Positions 12,101 to 27,100 of a stretch of DNA of 64,000 bases are shown here, in pieces; the stretch's first letter is position 1; each line of letters starts with the position of its first letter. Origin of the DNA: Hippasteria phrygiana (lineage: Eukaryota > Echinodermata > Asteroidea > Valvatida > Goniasteridae); the NCBI GenBank assembly GCA_037893225.1, contig JAZGUH010000362.1:1155501-1219500 (forward strand), in the 5' to 3' direction. The position numbers were made by a program, and so were the translations under genes. The notes below the pieces were generated by a model, which saw only the letters and a program-made list of their open reading frames with translations, ran no database searches and was not told where the DNA came from.

Positions 12101-15100
12101 CTCAGAAGGATTTGTTCTAATAATTCTTTTCCCATCATCTACAGGTACTGAAGAATAACTTGGTTGCCAGGGGCCACAGCTCCCGCCAAGTTCAACGTGC
12201 TATCGCCAGAGCCAAATCTATCGCCAGAGATTTGGCTCTCAAGGAAAAGGCGCCTAGCACTAATGCCGACCCCAAGATTCCCTTGGTCACCACCTTTCAT
12301 CCTAGTCTCCCTCCCCTTCGTAAAATAACTAATGACAACCATCATATCCTTTATACTTCAGATCGCCTTGCCCGTGCCGCCCCCGACAACCCAGTATTGG
12401 CTTATAGGCACCCCCGCAATCTACGAGACCTGATTGTTCGAGCCGAGGTCCCCACCTTGGCTGCATCCCCTCCCACACAGCATGGTACTTTTAAGTGCAA
12501 TTCCAGGTGTGTTGTTTGCCAGACTCACATGCACGAGTCTGACTCCTTTTCTGGCCATTCATCTGGAACTACTCACAGAACCAATGGCAACATTACTTAC
12601 AACATCTCTAATGTCATATCTCATTTTTTGTGCAGGGTTTGTGGTATCCAGTATGTCAGGGAGACCAAGAACACGCTCAAAAAGCGTTTCTATGGCCATC
12701 GATCGACTGTGAACACCAAGAAAATGGACACCCCTGTTGGTTATCACTTCAACTTGCCTAACCATTCCATTTCTGATATGATTCTACAGGGCATAGAATC
12801 ACTTTTCCACCGCAAGGACTCAGTTCGCCTCAGCCGAGAGAAAGTTTGGATGAAACGTCTTCGGACTATTCAACCACATGGTCTCAACATCCAGGAAGGG
12901 AATGATTAACTTTTAATTTTTCCCCCATTGTCATTTGTTTACATATTATCCTCCTGGCAAACCCTCTTGGCTATACGGCATTCTGGGTTTATGACTTCTG
13001 ACTAGCGCCCACCCGAACAAAGATGCTGACAATTTGGGAGACCGCCAACATAGGGCAAGATAGCTCAGTTGGTAGAGCGCCGGTACGGTAACCCGAAGGT
13101 CGCAGGTTCGAATCCCGCTCCCAGCCAGTTTTTTTGTTCACTTTGAAAATGATTGTAATTTATACGGGATTCCTCAAAAGTGCATCCCACACTGTAGCGA
13201 CAGTAAGCCTGAAGAAACCTGTAGGAAGACAACAAATGGGGAAACCCTAGGGAAAACCCACGGAATCAGGCTATTCAGGCAGGGACTGCAAACCCAATCC
13301 ACATGTCAGCTTTGGTGGGATTCGAACACGGGTCACAGCGGTGGAAGGCGAGGAAAGTACCACAAGGCCAACCTGACTCCAGAGAGTATTTAAACATTGT
13401 GAGTATATTAACCACTGATCGATACCATTTGCTGCCATTGATAACACATCTGTATCATCAAGCAGAAGGTATTGGGCGAGGGTCAATACTCAGAAAGATA
13501 TACCTATACACACCCCAGACTATTGTTACCTAACACATCATCATCATCATCCCCCCCCCCCAGATATCTGAAAGGCATTCCTTAGATTCCAGGAACACAA
13601 TGACCAAGACAAGAGGGGGGGGGTTCTCTCTGTCCCATGTCTTGCTTCAAATGTTCCAGTCTCATCTCAATAAACCAAATACAGGAAAAGTTTCTCATGG
13701 GCCCTCCAAAATAATTAAGCACTGCACGAGCAAGTGATAATAGGTCATAACTAGGAAAGGCTACTCTGTTTTCATCTCATTTCATTTAATTTCATCTCAT
13801 CATCATCGTTTCGATTGTTGAGGTCTATCGTAATATTAAAAAAAAGTTTAAAAAGCAAACTGTCTGAATTACAGCCTTAAAACTCATGCTAGTCACAATT
13901 AGTGTCATGGATTACTAAAAGTCACATACCTAAAACCGTGATGTACATGAAACAAGTTGCCCTGTTGTTCGAGTCGTCAGTAACTGTATAACGCAATAAA
14001 TGTGGAGACCTGGCCAGACTCAAAGTGATATCATCGTTTGCATAATATGTGGAACTGTCTATGTTGATAGTTGTGGCTACTCCGCCGGCACTATCAGACG
14101 CGGAGGTTAAATCGGGTAGTGTAACTTGAGCGAAGTTATTTCCCGATTCAGATTCTACTGTCAGATTTCTTGGGCAAGTGATGTTGGGCGGTTCAGTATC
14201 TGTCAAAGATAGATGAAAATAAAAATCCAACATGAAAATTATATCGTTTTACAAATTTTCTAATTGGTACCGGAGGTCACATTATTCTTCAATTTCCTGA
14301 TCATTCAACAACACTCAGCTATACTTCCACAGACTTCCATCATTTGCTACTTAGCTTTACGACTCCACCAGCATTTCCCTCTGCGTATTAAAATCCGTGC
14401 AGTGTATGGTCTGTATTTTCTGCAATGTATCCAATCTTTTTGAAATTTTTTTATTCCAAAATGTACGTTATATTCCCTCAGAATTGGTTAAATTGGTTCA
14501 ATTGAATCTACTTTCATGCACAACCATGAAGTCCTTCGCATATTTTAGATGATTTGTGATCGGTGATTTATCGTGATTTATTTTGGTTGTTTTGTCTGTA
14601 TAACCTATTAAAGTACCATGTTTATCTCTATAATCCATGTTTCTAATACATTGACACATGAAACAAACAACAATGAACAACCAGCAAACGACAACTAAGA
14701 AATCCCAATATTTGCTTTAGGTTCTCCCCCTCATAAAATGATCCAGGCCGGTACCCGGATGAGGAGAGTGAAAAGGGTGTGCGTACGCACTCCATTCCCA
14801 ACCCCATTCACGAAAGGTTGTTTCCAAACGGCAAAGGAGGGCGACCTTTGAAGGAACGATCGTCCTTTGAACGAAAGGCCTTTGAAATGAAGTAAGACCA
14901 ACTGAAACTCCATAGTAGATTCTATTATTAAAGTCTTTACTTATTATTCGTTTGGTTACCTGTTGGAGGTAAGGTACCATCCAATCCCATGTCACAAGTT
15001 ACACCAGCGTCTTTGTAATGTCTACAATCATTACTGAACCAACCACTGTGGTCACACTGGTCAATGCTTTGCTCCATTCCATCACAATTAACGTTACTAA

Positions 15101-18100
15101 GAAGAATCGGCCCTGATCCTTGGCCAAAGTGGGCACGGTGCCAGGCATAGGAAGCAGAAGGGTAGCCGAGGCGTCGACAGATCACGTTTGCGTCTCTGAT
15201 GCTCCAGTCATTATCACAGATTGTACCCCAGAAGCATTTGTAGTACACCAACACCGTACCTTCGTTAGGAGAGTTTCCATTCACAAGACGAACTGAAACT
15301 GTTGAAGTCAGAAAGGCCAAGACAAAATCTCAAAGCAATTACACCCACTCGGCAACGAATTTGAGAGCGGCAGAGAATAACTGAATTGAAAAAATTGACC
15401 CTCTCGGGTGGATCACATTGACAAGAGTTTTTCTATTTATTCAATTAAATCAACTCATTTCAACATTTATGATTATAAATACATTGAAACTCAACTGATA
15501 ACTTGAACAATAAATTTTGTTTTTCAATACCAGGGCATCTGCGCTCTTTCATTTGTAACCGAAATATGCTTGAACTTACCCGGTGAGGAGGTCGCATTTG
15601 TCTGTACTTCGCCACATGTCACTCTAGCATCGTTCCCAGTGCATCTATTATTAAGCCACCCAGTGTGATCGCACTGGTCAATGTTTGATTCATTGCCACT
15701 GCAAGCTACAAAGTCCAGAAAAAATGGCCCTTGGCCAAAGGAAGCACCCCGCAGGACCTTGGTTGCAGGGGGGAAACCGAGCTGTCGGCAGACAACGTTG
15801 GCCTCTTTAATGTCCCAGCCATCGTCGCAGACTGTACCCCACTGGTCTGCGTGGTACACTTCTACTCTACCTTCATACGGAGTGTTTCCATTAGCCAGAC
15901 GCACTGTTGAATATATTCAAGTTTTAATTTCGTCACCTTTCATAGAAACTTATTGCAAGAAAATCCAAGCAATAAAGTAAAGTTGTCATAATAAGCATTG
16001 CTTAATATGTACAAGTAAATTCAATAAAGACAACACTGTCTTGGGCACAGAGAGTAGGGCTGTCCCGAATATACAGAATATTCTAATACCTTTTTGCCGG
16101 TTCGAATATTCAAAAAAAATATATATGCATGTATGGCGCATACAGATATCCATGTTAGAACCCGAATTCACCATGGTATTTACAGGGACCACCATGACTT
16201 CCCTATTAGTCCCCATAGGTTTCCCATGGTGTTCACATGCACCACCATGGTGTTAAAAAGGGAAATTCCCATAGACTTGTGCACAACTTTTGTTCCGACT
16301 TTGATGTAATCTAACCCAAATATCCCCTATCCTACCCCACGAAATTTGGTATAATTATGTTTTGGACCATTCTCTATCGATATAACTCACTTCCGACAAT
16401 AAAATTCTCACTCCTCAATGTAGCCTTGATCAAGGCTGTCAAGCTTTGTTCCCTATTAACGAGCTGAGCGAGCACCCAGTGCTGACCTGCCAACACAACC
16501 CAGTATGTACGTGCCCAGTCACCACCATACGTACACGCATAGTCGAGGCGAAAGACAGTCTTGACCAAACCGTGTTTGCTCACTATGATAATTCGTTCCC
16601 CAAATGCAGTGTGGTACCTACTAATTGCAATCAACCTTGGTTATCAGCCATCGGCGACGAAATGATTTTGAAAGTGGGGGGCCCAAATGTGAGACCAATT
16701 GAGCAAAGCTCAAATTCAAACACCAGTTAAAGCCACTTGGTCCTGCGTTTTAACCACTGGTTATTATTGGCTTCTGGTCCATATTTACCGACACGTTGTA
16801 TATTTAAACCAAAAATGAAACCCAAATTTTGTTTACTGTACCAGAAAGCTGGGTACTTCCGTCACAAGTTACTCCAACGTCAAATCCATGATTGCAGCCA
16901 TAAGTAAAGAATCCACTGTGATCACACTGTTCGATATTTGCTTCATGTCCTTTACATTTGACAGGTGCGGACAGGATAATCGGCCCCGATCCTTGACCAA
17001 AATGTGCACGCTCCCAGGCATTAGATGCAGACGGATAGCCAAGCTGTCTACACACAACATCTGCTTCTTCAATGGTCCAGTCATAATCACAGATTGTACC
17101 CCATTGACATCGGTAGTACACTTCTACTCTGCCTTCATTTGCAGAGTTCCCACCAACAAGACGGACTACAACTGTGAAAAAATGATGTAGAAAACGTGTA
17201 CGTGACGTGATTACATGTTACATGACCATCCCCGTATCCCCAAAGCAAAAGCGTTGTATAATGTTTTAACTATGAGAATTGGTTCCAGGTCTGAAACTAT
17301 AATAGTGAATTAATATATACGTATAGGAAGAACACCGTAGGTGATCGAGAAATGGGTCATTCCATCAATTTGGGGTCCAGAAGTGTGATATTTTTGGTGT
17401 CCCTGTTACATACTAACTGGTGACATGTATAAGATTTTGCAATTCCAGACACATTATTTAATGCCTTCTATCTCCGCGAGAGTGATTGTGTGAAGAAAAG
17501 TGCCTGCCAAATAAGTTTTAAAATACTGTGAAGTCAATTTTAATGATTATACTTGATGGAAATTACACAGGTCAGGTGTAACAGGGACACCAAAAACAAA
17601 GTAACACTTTTGGACCCCAAATTAATGGAATGACCCAAATGGCAGACACGTGAATGCACGGAGATTTTAAAGTTTTGCACCAAATTGCGCAAAATACAAA
17701 ATCCCCTCTATTGAATAAGTTCATATCACGGCAGGGTGCAGCGGGAGGGGTGTGCTAACCATCTCAAACTAGGGTCTTTTCATTTTGCCTTTAGAGTACC
17801 AACAAAATCTTAAATTGTGGCAACAAAGTCAGGACTTACTTTTTGGCATATTTTTTTTAAAACCTGCAAACAATTCCTGGATCCGCCTCTATTATATGTC
17901 ACTCATAACGTTTGACATTTTTACGGCATTTTTGTTTAAACCGGTACCCATACGTGGCCATTTAAAACATTATCGGTTCGCTTTAATCGGTGGATTATTT
18001 CTGTATTTAGGCAACTGTTGATCGCTTTTTGTGCTAGTTATTATGTTGTTTTAATTTTATGTGATCAGATCACAAATGATGTATTAAAGTAATGCAAACG

Positions 18101-21100
18101 GGAATTGTTTTTAGAGCAACTCACCTGATGGGGGGGTTGTAGGGTTGCATGTTACGCCAACATTGTTATAATAGTACCCGTAATCAACATCAAATAAGCC
18201 ATCGAAATTGCACTGGTCAATGCTCGACTCATTGCCGTAGCAAGCGACATTTCTGAAGAGAGTCGGCCCCGATCCTCTACCAAATTCAGCATATGGCCAT
18301 GCGTTGGCAGCAGAAGGGTAGCCCAGCTGTCGACAGATGACATTTGCGTCTTTGATGCTCCAATCACGGCCAGAGATTCGTCCCCACTGACACTGGTCGT
18401 ATACTTCTACTCTACCCTCATACGGATTGTTTCCATTTGCTAGCCGAACTGAAACTAAGAAAAAAGAAAAGAAACCTACAAATGTATGGTCCCATGGGTT
18501 TTTTTCTCCACCAGTGAAACTGACAAGAAATTTGAAATTTAATTGATTGATGGATGATCTCATAATCATACGAAACTGTGGAGATCAAGATTGTAGTTAT
18601 ATACTGGTGCTAGAACAGGTTTTCTTTTAAATTTGCAAAAGAAAATCTTTTCAAAGGAGCAAACAAAATTGTCATGCCGTGGTTTTACGGCAAACAAAAA
18701 AATGGATACAAAACGAAACATATTAATGTTAATTACAACTAAAAGGAGGCCACGTATTAAAATAAGGGATATTTCCTATATGATAGACCCGGATCTCCTC
18801 TTTCAACTGAGATCTTGATCATGACTAAATGTTTTCAGTTGACTGAGCAGTAAACAATTTTATGAAAAGCTCAAGTGAGGACCTTGTACCACTTTATTTT
18901 CTGTTTTAAGTGGAGTCATTTGTGACGCAATGATTTCTGATCGATAAACAATTAATAGCCAGGTTCAACAGAACAAAAGAGATTTTCTCATGAAACCTGA
19001 ACAGAATTGTTTATTCTGTGTTCTTAACATTTACATCAATTATCCCAACGTCCCAACATGTCCCAGTTTTCTCTTGCACAAATCTGAGCAAGGCGTCGCA
19101 CATCTCTCACTGTAGAACAAATCAGGTTGTCCACACTTTCCTGAAAAATCACCCCCTCAACTCATTGATATCATGTAGTGGCGTAATATAGACCGTGTCT
19201 TTCAGATATCCCACAGAAAAAGAAATCGCACAGGGGATCTCGGGGGCCACTCCGTGTCATGATGCAGAGCAATGATTCTTAGTCCAAACAGTTCCTGTAA
19301 ACCGCTCTCGTAGGATGATTCTTCGATGGGCCGGTGCCCCATCTTTTGCCCACCACAACCGACGACAAATGCCTTGTTGCTGTCTTTCGAAATGTTGCTC
19401 CAACTGGGGTACGTTCAGGTCATTGATCATCTGAAGATAGGCTTCTCCATTAAAGTTTTCCTCAAGTAAGGACCAACCAGAATTTAAGCCACTCATGAAC
19501 ACAATTACTGAAAGTGGCATAAAGCCCTCACTTGAGCCTTTCATCAAATTGTTCACTGCTAAGTCAACCGAAAACATTAAGACATGATCAAGGTGTCATT
19601 TAAAAGAGGAGACCCGGGTCTATCACAGGAAATATCATGTGTTTCAATACGTGCCCTCCTTTAGTTATAATTAACATTCATAAATGCCTCAGCGAGTTTC
19701 ACTATCACTATTGGTCGAGAGCCTGTCACGTGGGTGTGTTTAAACGGTTGTTTAAACACGGCTGGAAGTTGTTTAAACACGGCGCGGTTTTAAACAGTTT
19801 TTCCGTGTTACACGAAATGTAGAGTCCTACAAAATCTGGTCTATTTTATTGGTTGAACACTCGAGCGACCAGTCACTCACCTAATAACGCAAGCGCAATA
19901 CTACCGATGCGTCTGCATTTAGAGTCCATAATTTCACACTATACTGGCACTGCTGCGTTCTGCACCACCTGGCGAGCGCGTCTCGCGCACGTACATTTTT
20001 ATATAAGGAAATGTTTAGCACTAATCACGCGTAGCATGAACCATTAAATAGCTGAAGATGTGTTTTACAAACCAAGGTAAAAAAAATTGAACAAAATCAT
20101 TGGAAATTTATAATTTTTAGTGGTTTTTTCTTAATTATACAAAAAGGTATTTTATGAATGGGAATAAATATGTGCTGGGCCGGTTTTAAACGTATGTTTA
20201 AAACCGCCTTGGGGTATGGCTTAATCGTAGGAATATATTTGTTTATGTATTGTATGATTTTTATTTATGTATATACTGTATCCGGTATTGGGGAGGGTGC
20301 TTACTGTTAAAATAAATAGAGGAACGTACATGTACGTATCCGTAAAATACATACGATCATAATAATAAGAATCAATTAAAGTAATACACGTACAGTACAG
20401 TGAAAAGTGTAGAGAAATATAGTACCGATGAGAATAAGAATCATAAGCAATACAGTAAGAAATACATATATACCGAGGACGGACATGCACAGGATCCTAC
20501 GGTCTAATAATGGTACAGCCCTAAATCTGAACTGTCGGGAGAATAGCTTTTGTACTCCAAGGGGGAATTCGGTGACGTAACGCTGAGTCATCGAAGGATG
20601 GTAAACAAGTACTGGACAAGTCCGGTCCTGCAAGTATAGTCTTCCGGTCCGAAATTCACGATGATTTTGAACGACTCCATGCAGGCAATCATCGTTAGGG
20701 GCGCTAATAATGAGCTTTACATCATCGATTGCCAATTCGAAACTTTAAGCATAATGTGCATCCGTCTGACCATGCTGACATATAACAAACTACAACCATG
20801 GTTTTATTCCTCAATGCTACAACAACATGTATTCCTCGACGGAAACCTGCCACATTGTTAGCCTTTGTTCCCAAACGAGGAAGCGAGGGGGTGTACAAAA
20901 AAAAGTCACGAATTTCTACGCACGTATGATTTTGTAACAGGCATTATCTCATTCAGTTAAACTGTACTCGCGCCTCGTCAAGTTGTTTCATCTCAACTTA
21001 TTCAAGTTTTCAGGTTTTATTTTATTTACTGAGGTTTTGTTTGGTTTTGTTTTGGTAGATACAGATATTATTTTGAAAAAAAAACAATTAAAGATGGTTT

Positions 21101-24100
21101 CCTTTTGTAATCATACTCGTAAACATAGCCGTTAAAACGGATAAAACACGGGATACATGTCAAGCTGCATGCATATGGGACCTTTGTACAGTATAATAAT
21201 AATAAGAAGAAGAATAATAAACATTATACAAAAAACACTTTAGGAAAATACAAAAAGGAAACAAAAAGTAAAGATAAAAGAATACATTCAACTCTGAATA
21301 CATTTTTAACATACTGTCCCCATCCCACTAGAGCTTTCCGAGTTAGAAGGCCCTAACTCGGAAAGGAGCACTGCCTTTTTGAGATTTTTATGTTGTTTAC
21401 ATTGTTTATCTTGTGTCAATAAACTTAAGATACTATCAGTTAATCCTTTGTTGACTTAAGTTCTTATCTATATGAGTTATATTTAACACAGAAACATCTG
21501 CAAGAATTCTTAGTTTTATTGTAAAAAATGCCTCAGTTCAGATTTTCTATCCTGTGTAACTACTTAAAACACTTTGAATCGTGAAAAACGGCCGCTGCAA
21601 AGCAGAGAACGATAATAAACTGGAACGAATCGGAGAGGTGATTTGTACGCTGTGAGTAGTACCAGCAAATCCCAACCTGGAAGTGTTTACTTAAGGATTA
21701 CAAGCAATTGTTTGGCTAATGGATTACAAAGATAAGAAGGTGGCAAAGGTGTTGGTGTGTCAACAACAAAAGGCAGTGGAGTTGCCTGTTTTGGCTCTAG
21801 TGGGATGTTTCCCTCATGATACACTTTTTTTTTTAATGTACGTAACATCAGTGAATGGATAACCAATACAAATCACTGTATAAAAGAAACTCAACATTTC
21901 TTAAGTATCAATAACCAGGGAAAAATGCACATATACTTTAAGAAGAATCCCCATATAGAAATACCGGAAATCAAATATGTTTGGAGGTACAACACATTTA
22001 TTTTGTGAATGTTCTAGTCAATTTTGTTCCTTATACAATATCTTCATTTTAATTACTGTTAAAATGAACTCTGCAGGATAATAAAACTGTTAACTACATG
22101 TACATCAATTGTCCAGAAGAATACACTTTTCCCGAAGAATGCAGAAAACGCAGTTGATCTAATCCTTACTGCTAAAATGTTTTAGATTTGTTTTCTCGTT
22201 TGGTAAAAAAAAAAAAACCAAAAAACCTAACCTTGACATGTATACATCTGGAGTATAACATTGCACGAATTATTCTCTACTTGTAGAGTTTTATCTATAA
22301 AAAGGGGCAATATCGTCAGGGGACAAAATCTACAATTGACTCACTGAAAGGTTTTTAAATAGTTACTCTGATTTTAAAATTTACAATTTGTGTTTTTCTC
22401 ACAAAAGGCCCGAGGATTACATAAGCAAAACTGACATGTTAAAATGTATGCCTGCCATATCATGCTCGTCACACCAACGGTGTCTATATACTCTACCAGT
22501 TAGAAAACTATTTTGATTTGTCTTTTTCCGTTTAGTATTTTATTCCCCCAATATCTTCCCCCAGTGTCCTTAATGTAACTGGATTACTGTAAGAGTGACT
22601 AAAAGAGGTGACTATTTTATATATTATTTTCTTTTCTACCAAAGGCACTACTAGATTATTTAGGAATTACAATAGTCTTTCTGAAACTATTAGTCTTTAA
22701 TCATCACTGTCTTCCTCGCTATCCAAGTTCCTCTTCATCTTGTTGGAACAGTCCGTCTAATTTGGCCTGGTGTTTAGGCATTACTTTGTTCAGGGCTTTG
22801 TTTACTTCCAGACCCCGTATTTACTTTTTCTTTGAAACCTTCCATTATATCATGATGAGTATCACTATCTTTCAGATGTACATGTAGGTAACTTGACAAA
22901 AAATCCTTGTTGTTGAAAAACATTCGCTTGACTGCCCAAAGGGTCTTTCTATTGGCTTTTTCCTTGGCTTGATCTTTACCCATACCACTTTTGTTTACCA
23001 TAGTTATATCTCCGTCCAAAGCTTTTGTTACACTGGTGACAAGCATGGGGTTTGACTGCAGAAATAACATTCATGTTGAATCTTTGAAGGTTAATCTCCG
23101 AATGACAAGAAACGGATGAAATTGTTTAATATAACTATACTTATTCCGCTCATGCCTCTGCATGGTATTTGTGATCAATTGCTCATTTTACTCATTTCGC
23201 TGCTCATCTGCTCATTTCTTGTTTTTGTTGTTGCTCATTTTACTAATTTCGCTGCTCATTTGCTCATTTCTTGCTCTTTTTGTTGTTCTTTTATCTTTAC
23301 TTTTTGTTTCCTTTTTGTATTTTCCTAAAGTGTTTTTTGTATAATGTTTATTATTCTTCTTCTTATTATTATTATACTGTACAAAGGTCCCATATGCATG
23401 CAGCTTGACATGTCTCCCGTGTTTTATCCGTTTTAATGGCTATGTTTACGAGTATGATTACAAAAGGAAACCATCTTTAATTGTTTTTTTTTCAAAATAA
23501 AATCTGTATCTACCAAAACAAAACCAAACAAAACCTCAGTGAATAAAACAAAACCCTGAAAACTCGGATAAGTTGAGATGAAACAACTATGAGGCGCGAG
23601 TACAGATAAACTGAATGAGATAATGCCTTAGGTGCAGTTTTTAATGGGTTACAAAATCATACGTGCGTAGAAATTCGTGACTTTTTTTTGTACACCCCCT
23701 TGCTTCTTCGTTTGGGAACAAAGGCTAATAATGTGGCAGGTTTCCGTCGAGGAATAAAACCATGGTTGTAGTCAGCATGGACAGACGGATGCACATTATG
23801 CTAAAAGTTTCGAATTGGCAATCCGATGATGTAAAGCTCATTATTAGCGCCCCTAACGATGATTGCCTGCATGGAGTCGTTCAAAATCATCGCGAATTTC
23901 GGACCGGAAGACTATACTTGCAGGATCGGACTTGTCCAGTACTTGTTTACCATCCTTCGATGACTCAGCGTTGTTACGTCACCGAATTCCCCCTTGGAGT
24001 ACAAAAGCTATTGTGACTTCTCCCGACAGTTCAGATTTAGGGCTGTACCATTGTTAGACCGTAGGATCCTGCGCATGTCCGTCCTCGGTATACGTATATG

Positions 24101-27100
24101 TATTTCTTACTGTATTGCTTATGATTCTTATTCTCATCGGTACTATATTTCTCTACACTTTTCACTGTACTGTACGTGTATTACTTTAATTGATTCTTAT
24201 TATTATGATCGTATGTATTTTACGGATACGTACATGTACGTTCCTCTATTTATTTTAACAGTAAGCACCTTCCCCAATACCGGATACAGTATATACACAA
24301 ATAAAAATCATACAATACATAAACAAATATATTCCTACGATTAAGCCATACCGCGTACATTTCACATACAAAATGCGTTCATTAGAGAAATACAAGACAA
24401 ACAGCTCCTTTATTGATTTACATTGCTACATCCCCTCACCGTCAGGACACCCCCGTACTAAATGGAACATCCCGTTCCTCATTTTATGCTAATTAGGTGT
24501 CACGAGGGCCAAATCCGGCCTTCTGATTGGTCGAGAGCCCGTCAAAATAGGACGAAATCGACTGGTTAGACGGGCTTCACTGCTTTCTGGTAACTTCGAA
24601 ATGGGTCAGTAAACTCGAAATGTATTAACTCATCATTTTCACTTTCTGTGCAATTTTGTGTAAAAGTACAACAGTACTCTCGCAAGGTGCTCGAGGGAAA
24701 AAACTCAAAAGTGCGCCACGTTGCCCTCCACCAATAAAATTGTGATAGAACCATTCCTTTTTTTTCTTTTCCTGCTCTGAAAAAAAGAGGAAATACGCGG
24801 CTGGCCACTTTCTGTCCTCTACACGATAAGCTTACCTGGTGTGGAGCTTGCGGGATAACGCTTTTCACCACAAGTCACTCCAGCGTTCTCCCCACTGCAG
24901 CTATGATGGTACCACCCATCATGACCACATTCATCAATATTTGATTCATTGCCAACACAAGCAACACTGTCCAGATAAATCGGTCCGAATCCTTGACCGA
25001 AGTGAGAATTCTGCCAGGCCTGAGAAGCTGAAGGGTAACCGAGCTGCCGACAAACTACGTTGGCATCTTCAATGCTCCAACTAGTGTCACAAACTGTACC
25101 CCAGTGGCCTTCATAGTACAATTCTACTCTCCCTTCAAAAGGATTGCTCCCATCGGCAAGACGCACCAAAACTGAAAGGGAATAAGCCCGGTGTCATGTC
25201 TAAGGACGATGCCATGCCATTATAACAGTTACACATAATGCAATCTTTTTACAGTAATCGGGTTATTAGCCATTCTTAATAGATTCGAAATGCCGCGGGG
25301 CAGCTTTCCTGCCCCTTTACAGACATCTACATGTATGTTCCTTCATGAAACACAAGTTAATTTTGCCAAGAACGGATAAACATTCCCTATTTCAGAAGTC
25401 ATCGCAATGCCTCAAACAGACAGGAACACCAAAAGAAAATCACTGCTCGCTATGAACCAAATAATTGAAAAATAGATTCATAGAAGCTGTTGTTGTGACG
25501 TCCAAGAGCTCATAAACTGAGCTTGCACATTTTACACCTTCAAAAAAGTATACGAACAATTTCATCAGGGAAAAATATTAGTTTCTGTTTTGTTTATTAC
25601 CCTTTATGGTCATCTACTTTTTCAGGGTCGATTCACAATACAGGACGCAACCAAGCGGTTGCACCAGAGAGACAATTTTCAAACTTGTCGTGGTCGACAA
25701 TACCACCTCGTTGATCCAAGGGTATTTTCCAGGATATTTAAATATTGTAAATTTGTTTAAAAGCATTGAATCGTGGTGAAGGTTAAGCAATAACAACCCG
25801 ACGGAAATATCAAACTACTCACACTTTTCTGCATGCCGTACCAGTTTTGTTCACTTGCTGCAAAATGACATACTGTTCAGACGGACATGCAGAGCTTTCT
25901 AAATGCACTGTGCAAGAAATGGCCTCTCTGTGGCAACCCCCAGCAAACAAAAAAGTGGCAGCATCGGGATGATGTTATAGGTACGTCGTGTCAACGTTAC
26001 ATTTAACATTGTGGTGACGCAATTGTGCGGGGTTTTGTGGACATCATGACGACTTAATAATCCAATGACGTTCCCATGACGTTGTAAAATAACATCCCTA
26101 CGGCATTGTGAAACAACATTCCTACGACGTTTTGAAATGAAATTCCACATACTTTATGCAGGTTAGGACAGCACCAAACGTGACCAGGGACACTTTCTAG
26201 CAACGTTGTGATAACATCACAAGAAAACGTTTGCAGGACGTTCTGGCATTATGTTGGATCCTGACGTTAGTACAACATCCGATAAACGTTAGTACCCAAC
26301 GAAATCATCAGAACTTTCCAGCAACGTTGTGATAACGTCACAAAATTTTTCCCCTGGACGTTGGGGTATAACGTTGCAATATGACGTTTCTACAACAACT
26401 TTCCAGCAACCGTTGCGATTACATTGTGTTTGCTTGGAAACTCTTGATGATGCACATCAACTTACCGGGTTCAGGGTTAGCAACATTGCAGGTTACACTG
26501 ACGTCATCATAATGATTATAGTAAGAATACTCATAGTCACTTCCGAACCAGCCATGGTGATCACACTGCTCGATGTTTGATTCATGCCCATCACAGGTAA
26601 CTTCGTCCAGGAGCACTGGTCCCGATCCTTTGCCAAAGTGAGAATTCTGCCAGGCGCGGGATGCAGAAGGGTAGCCGAGCTGTCGACAGATCACGTTGGC
26701 TTCGCTGATGCTCCAGTCATAATCACCGATTGTTCCCCAATAACACTGGTAGTAAATTTCAACTCTGCCTTCAAAAGGGGTGTTTCCATCAACAAGGCGT
26801 ACTAAAGCTGGTAATGTAATTTATTAGAAAATGCATAAACCTACATGTACAATGTTTTCTGTATGCATACAATCTTTGGTTTATATATAATTGCCTGCTA
26901 TTAAGTATTTGCTCCTGCTCAAGCCCAGACCGGAGAATGCCTATGTCAAACTCATTCATGCATTCAATTGAAATTTATTTCCATAATGCACAATATGTTT
27001 TGAAACAAGGAAGCAATTACAATGTAACACTTGCAATACTGTTGCAGTCAAAAGTTTACATGCGCTTGTAAATTGATCCTTCAATAATTCCTGGGCGTAT

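Larger units (their letters stand above)
20213..24352. mobile_element. 4.1-kb foldback element with ~1.07-kb inverted arms
   Basis: The left arm (20213-21281) and right arm (about 23286-24352) are near-identical reverse complements from GGTATGGCTTAATCGTAGG inward. The middle 2 kb is AT-rich. A minus-strand frame in the middle (22774-23070, 98 residues, lysine-rich) is unrecognised. Both arms contain the same open stretch (DDVKLIISAPNDDCLHGVVQ) as a result of the arm identity. No clear target duplication was seen, and I cannot assign a superfamily. Confidence 0.8.
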
